A DNA stretch of 7,727 bases from Coxiellaceae bacterium (lineage in GTDB: Bacteria; Pseudomonadota; Gammaproteobacteria; UBA9339), in assembly GCA_003142435.1 (NCBI GenBank), contig PLMI01000049.1, positions 3,530 to 11,256 on the forward strand, read 5' to 3'. Below are positions 6,182-7,727 of the stretch, one piece after another. Each line of letters opens with the position of its first letter. Positions within the stretch are counted from its first letter, which is position 1. The position numbers were made by a program, and so were the translations under genes. The notes below the pieces were generated by a model. It worked only from the letters and a program-made list of their open reading frames with translations. It searched no databases and was not told where the DNA came from.

Positions 6182-7213
6182 AAAGAACCCAATCCGGAAA
6201 TAAAAGATGAGAGTAGTGCCACTGAAATTAAAACGCCTAATGAAAATAACAAAAAAATGCTAAGGTTTCTTAAGGCCGTTAATGTGCTTTTAGTCATATT
6301 GTTAATCCTGTTTGTAACAGGAACAATTGCAAAATTTATTCTGATACACAACCGCAATCACATGGCACAAAAACAAGAGGTTCCAACTAACTCAAAAGTT
6401 TCAATGCAAATACAAGAACTTGAAGAAGAAAATAAACAACTGGCAGCACAACTTGCAGAACAGCAAAATTCTATTCAAGCCATGCGACAAAATAATGCAT
6501 TGTCTTTAGCAGAAGCTTACCAATTAGTAAGGACTGCAAATACATTGTTGCTAACTGAGGGTAATAGTAAAATCGTGGAGGAGTTGTTGTCACAAGCAAT
6601 AAACAATATAAGCGGAATCAGCGCTTATGATTCAATAAAACGACAATTATCGCGAAATTTAATGGATTTACAAAAAAATTCTTTTTCAGCCACTGATGAA
6701 ATAATTGTCAAACTAGATACCCTAATGGAAACAGTTGAAAATTTGCCGCAAATACCCAATCAATTTCAGGATTTTAATAAAAACAAACCAGCAGAGTCAC
6801 AAAAAGATGAACAATCTAACACCGGGCTAATAGCAAATATAAAAAACGTTTTGCAAAAGGCTGTTATCATACAACCAAAAACTTTAGGCAGTCCGCAACT
6901 TCTTCCTGAGCAATTATTGGTAAATTTAAAACAAAATATTCAGTTCAAGCTTTTAAACGCAGAGTGGGCTGTTATGCACAGACAACAAGACCTTTACAGA
7001 TCCTGCATAAAAGAGGTCAAAACCTGGATGGAGCACTACTTTGCCGAGAGCGTTTTACAAAGCAATAACATTTCGCAAACTTTAGCAGAACTTGAAAAAG
7101 TTGATCTTAATACAAACGCTACTGATCTTGCTCCAACAATTGAATTGATTAAATCAACATTGGCACAAAAAAATCCTACTTCTGTTAAGAATAACACAGC
7201 TGCGACAAACTAA
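6179..7213 (+). CDS. hemX: HemX-like inner membrane protein (uroporphyrinogen-III C-methyltransferase-like family)
   Basis: The 344-residue product has a hydrophilic, acidic cytosolic tail (residues 1-32), one membrane segment (about 33-55), a coiled coil rich in Glu and Gln (about 73-104, IQELEEENKQLAAQLAEQQ), then a mostly helical periplasmic domain. The family signatures AEAYQLVRTANTLLL (111-125) and, nearer the C-terminus, a LLNAEWAVMHRQQDLYRSCIKEVKTWMEHYF-type block are recognisable. Proteins of this family are often named uroporphyrin-III C-methyltransferase, but they lack the SAM-binding tetrapyrrole methylase domain, and so does this one; the actual role is unclear, probably tied to HemY and heme synthesis at the membrane. 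A Lys/Gln/Ser-rich linker (about 198-218) separates two helical halves. It starts at GTG, follows the eirA-like gene by 42 bp and is followed by hemY after 20 bp. Confidence 0.88.
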   Translation: MKEPNPEIKDESSATEIKTPNENNKKMLRFLKAVNVLLVILLILFVTGTIAKFILIHNRNHMAQKQEVPTNSKVSMQIQELEEENKQLAAQLAEQQNSIQAMRQNNALSLAEAYQLVRTANTLLLTEGNSKIVEELLSQAINNISGISAYDSIKRQLSRNLMDLQKNSFSATDEIIVKLDTLMETVENLPQIPNQFQDFNKNKPAESQKDEQSNTGLIANIKNVLQKAVIIQPKTLGSPQLLPEQLLVNLKQNIQFKLLNAEWAVMHRQQDLYRSCIKEVKTWMEHYFAESVLQSNNISQTLAELEKVDLNTNATDLAPTIELIKSTLAQKNPTSVKNNTAATN

Positions 7214-7233
7214 AATCATAGAGCATTTTATTT

Positions 7234-7727
7234 ATGAAAAAAATTATAATCTTCTTCTTGGTATTACTTTTTTCCGTCTGGTTAGGGCTAAAAATTTCGG
7301 GCATATCGGGATACGTTTTAATTTCTTATAAAGATTCAAACATTGCTGTAACAACCTGGTTTGCTGCAATCGTAATTATCCTTTCCTTTCTGTTATTTCA
7401 CATAGTCCTGCGTTTGCTGTATTTAGCTTTCGTAATGCCAAAAAAAATACGGAAAGTATGGCGCAATTTTCGCATAAAAAGAATTTACCTTAAAACTGCC
7501 AAAGCTGTAACCTCAATAATAGAGGGCGATTACAATCATGCAGAAAAAAAATTACGCAAAATCGCGCGTAAAAAACAAAACAATATTGCAGCGCTCGACT
7601 ACATTGCTGCAGCATTTGCGGCAAATAAGCGCGGAGATTTACAAAAATCTATTACATATTTAGATTTAGCTAACAAGGAACAGCCAGAGTCCGCTTTTTT
7701 AGCTGGCCTTGTAAAAGCGCAGTTTTT
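7234..7727 (+). CDS. hemY: HemY-like membrane protein with TPR-type repeats (5' part only)
   Basis: The frame opens at ATG 7234, 20 bp after hemX, and is uninterrupted to the right edge (164 codons visible; the family is usually about 400 residues). The N-terminus shows two membrane segments (about residues 4-19 and 42-66) separated by GYVLISYKDSNIAVTTW (26-42), the typical GYVLI-Y...TTxWF pattern of the HemY N-terminal domain. A basic stretch (70-90) follows, then TPR-like helices: AVTSIIEGDYNHAEKKLRKI (91-110) and GDLQKSITYLDLANK (134-148). HemY of this type is a proteobacterial inner membrane protein encoded with heme genes, with a poorly defined role in protoheme formation; it is not the FAD-dependent protoporphyrinogen oxidase of Bacillus that shares the name. 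The ribosome binding site is weak (AGAG at 7220-7223). Co-translation with hemX is likely. Confidence 0.88.
   Translation, partial: MKKIIIFFLVLLFSVWLGLKISGISGYVLISYKDSNIAVTTWFAAIVIILSFLLFHIVLRLLYLAFVMPKKIRKVWRNFRIKRIYLKTAKAVTSIIEGDYNHAEKKLRKIARKKQNNIAALDYIAAAFAANKRGDLQKSITYLDLANKEQPESAFLAGLVKAQF

Noticed and set aside
5838..6357. Minus-strand frames 5838-6140 and 6133-6357, the latter with a membrane-like stretch.
   Set aside because: They are antisense to the eirA-like gene and to the hemX start; the hydrophobic run is the complement of the hemX N-terminal region, and no ribosome binding site supports them.

Overview
The window is AT-rich (about one third G+C by eye) and reads as a chromosomal segment of a gammaproteobacterium. 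The most informative markers are a Tdk and a TilS of gammaproteobacterial type, a HemX-HemY pair, and a small secreted protein that resembles EirA, a factor linked to Dot/Icm type IV secretion. Together they point to the order Legionellales (Coxiella, Legionella, Rickettsiella, Aquicella or Berkiella-like). This placement is inference from protein character; no rRNA or other phylogenetic marker is present.

Left part (1-2916, minus strand): one very long reading frame of at least 972 codons runs off the left edge without a stop. I recognise no enzyme domain in it. It looks helical and hydrophilic, has no signal peptide, and carries a short tandem array of about 36-residue leucine-rich helical repeats near residues 745-853. 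In a Legionellales setting a secreted effector is a reasonable hypothesis, but it is not shown.

Intergenic 2917-3335: this holds the likely promoter region of the giant gene and a 152-bp element with perfect 18-bp terminal inverted repeats that closely resemble IS903/IS5-family ends. Nested inside it is a compound palindrome. It encodes no transposase, so it is a MITE-like element, placed between the giant gene and the housekeeping block.

Middle part (3336-5325, minus strand): tdk (thymidine kinase, TTG start) followed by tilS (tRNA-Ile lysidine synthase), 61 bp apart and probably co-transcribed.

Right part (5570-7727, plus strand): transcribed divergently from tdk across a 244-bp spacer are an EirA-like periplasmic protein, hemX (GTG start) and the beginning of hemY. 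The short gaps (42 and 20 bp) suggest an operon. hemC and hemD, which usually precede hemX-hemY, are not upstream; the EirA-like gene takes that place.

The least explained parts are the giant repeat-bearing gene, the IS-end MITE with its nested palindrome, and the linkage of an EirA-like gene with hemXY.
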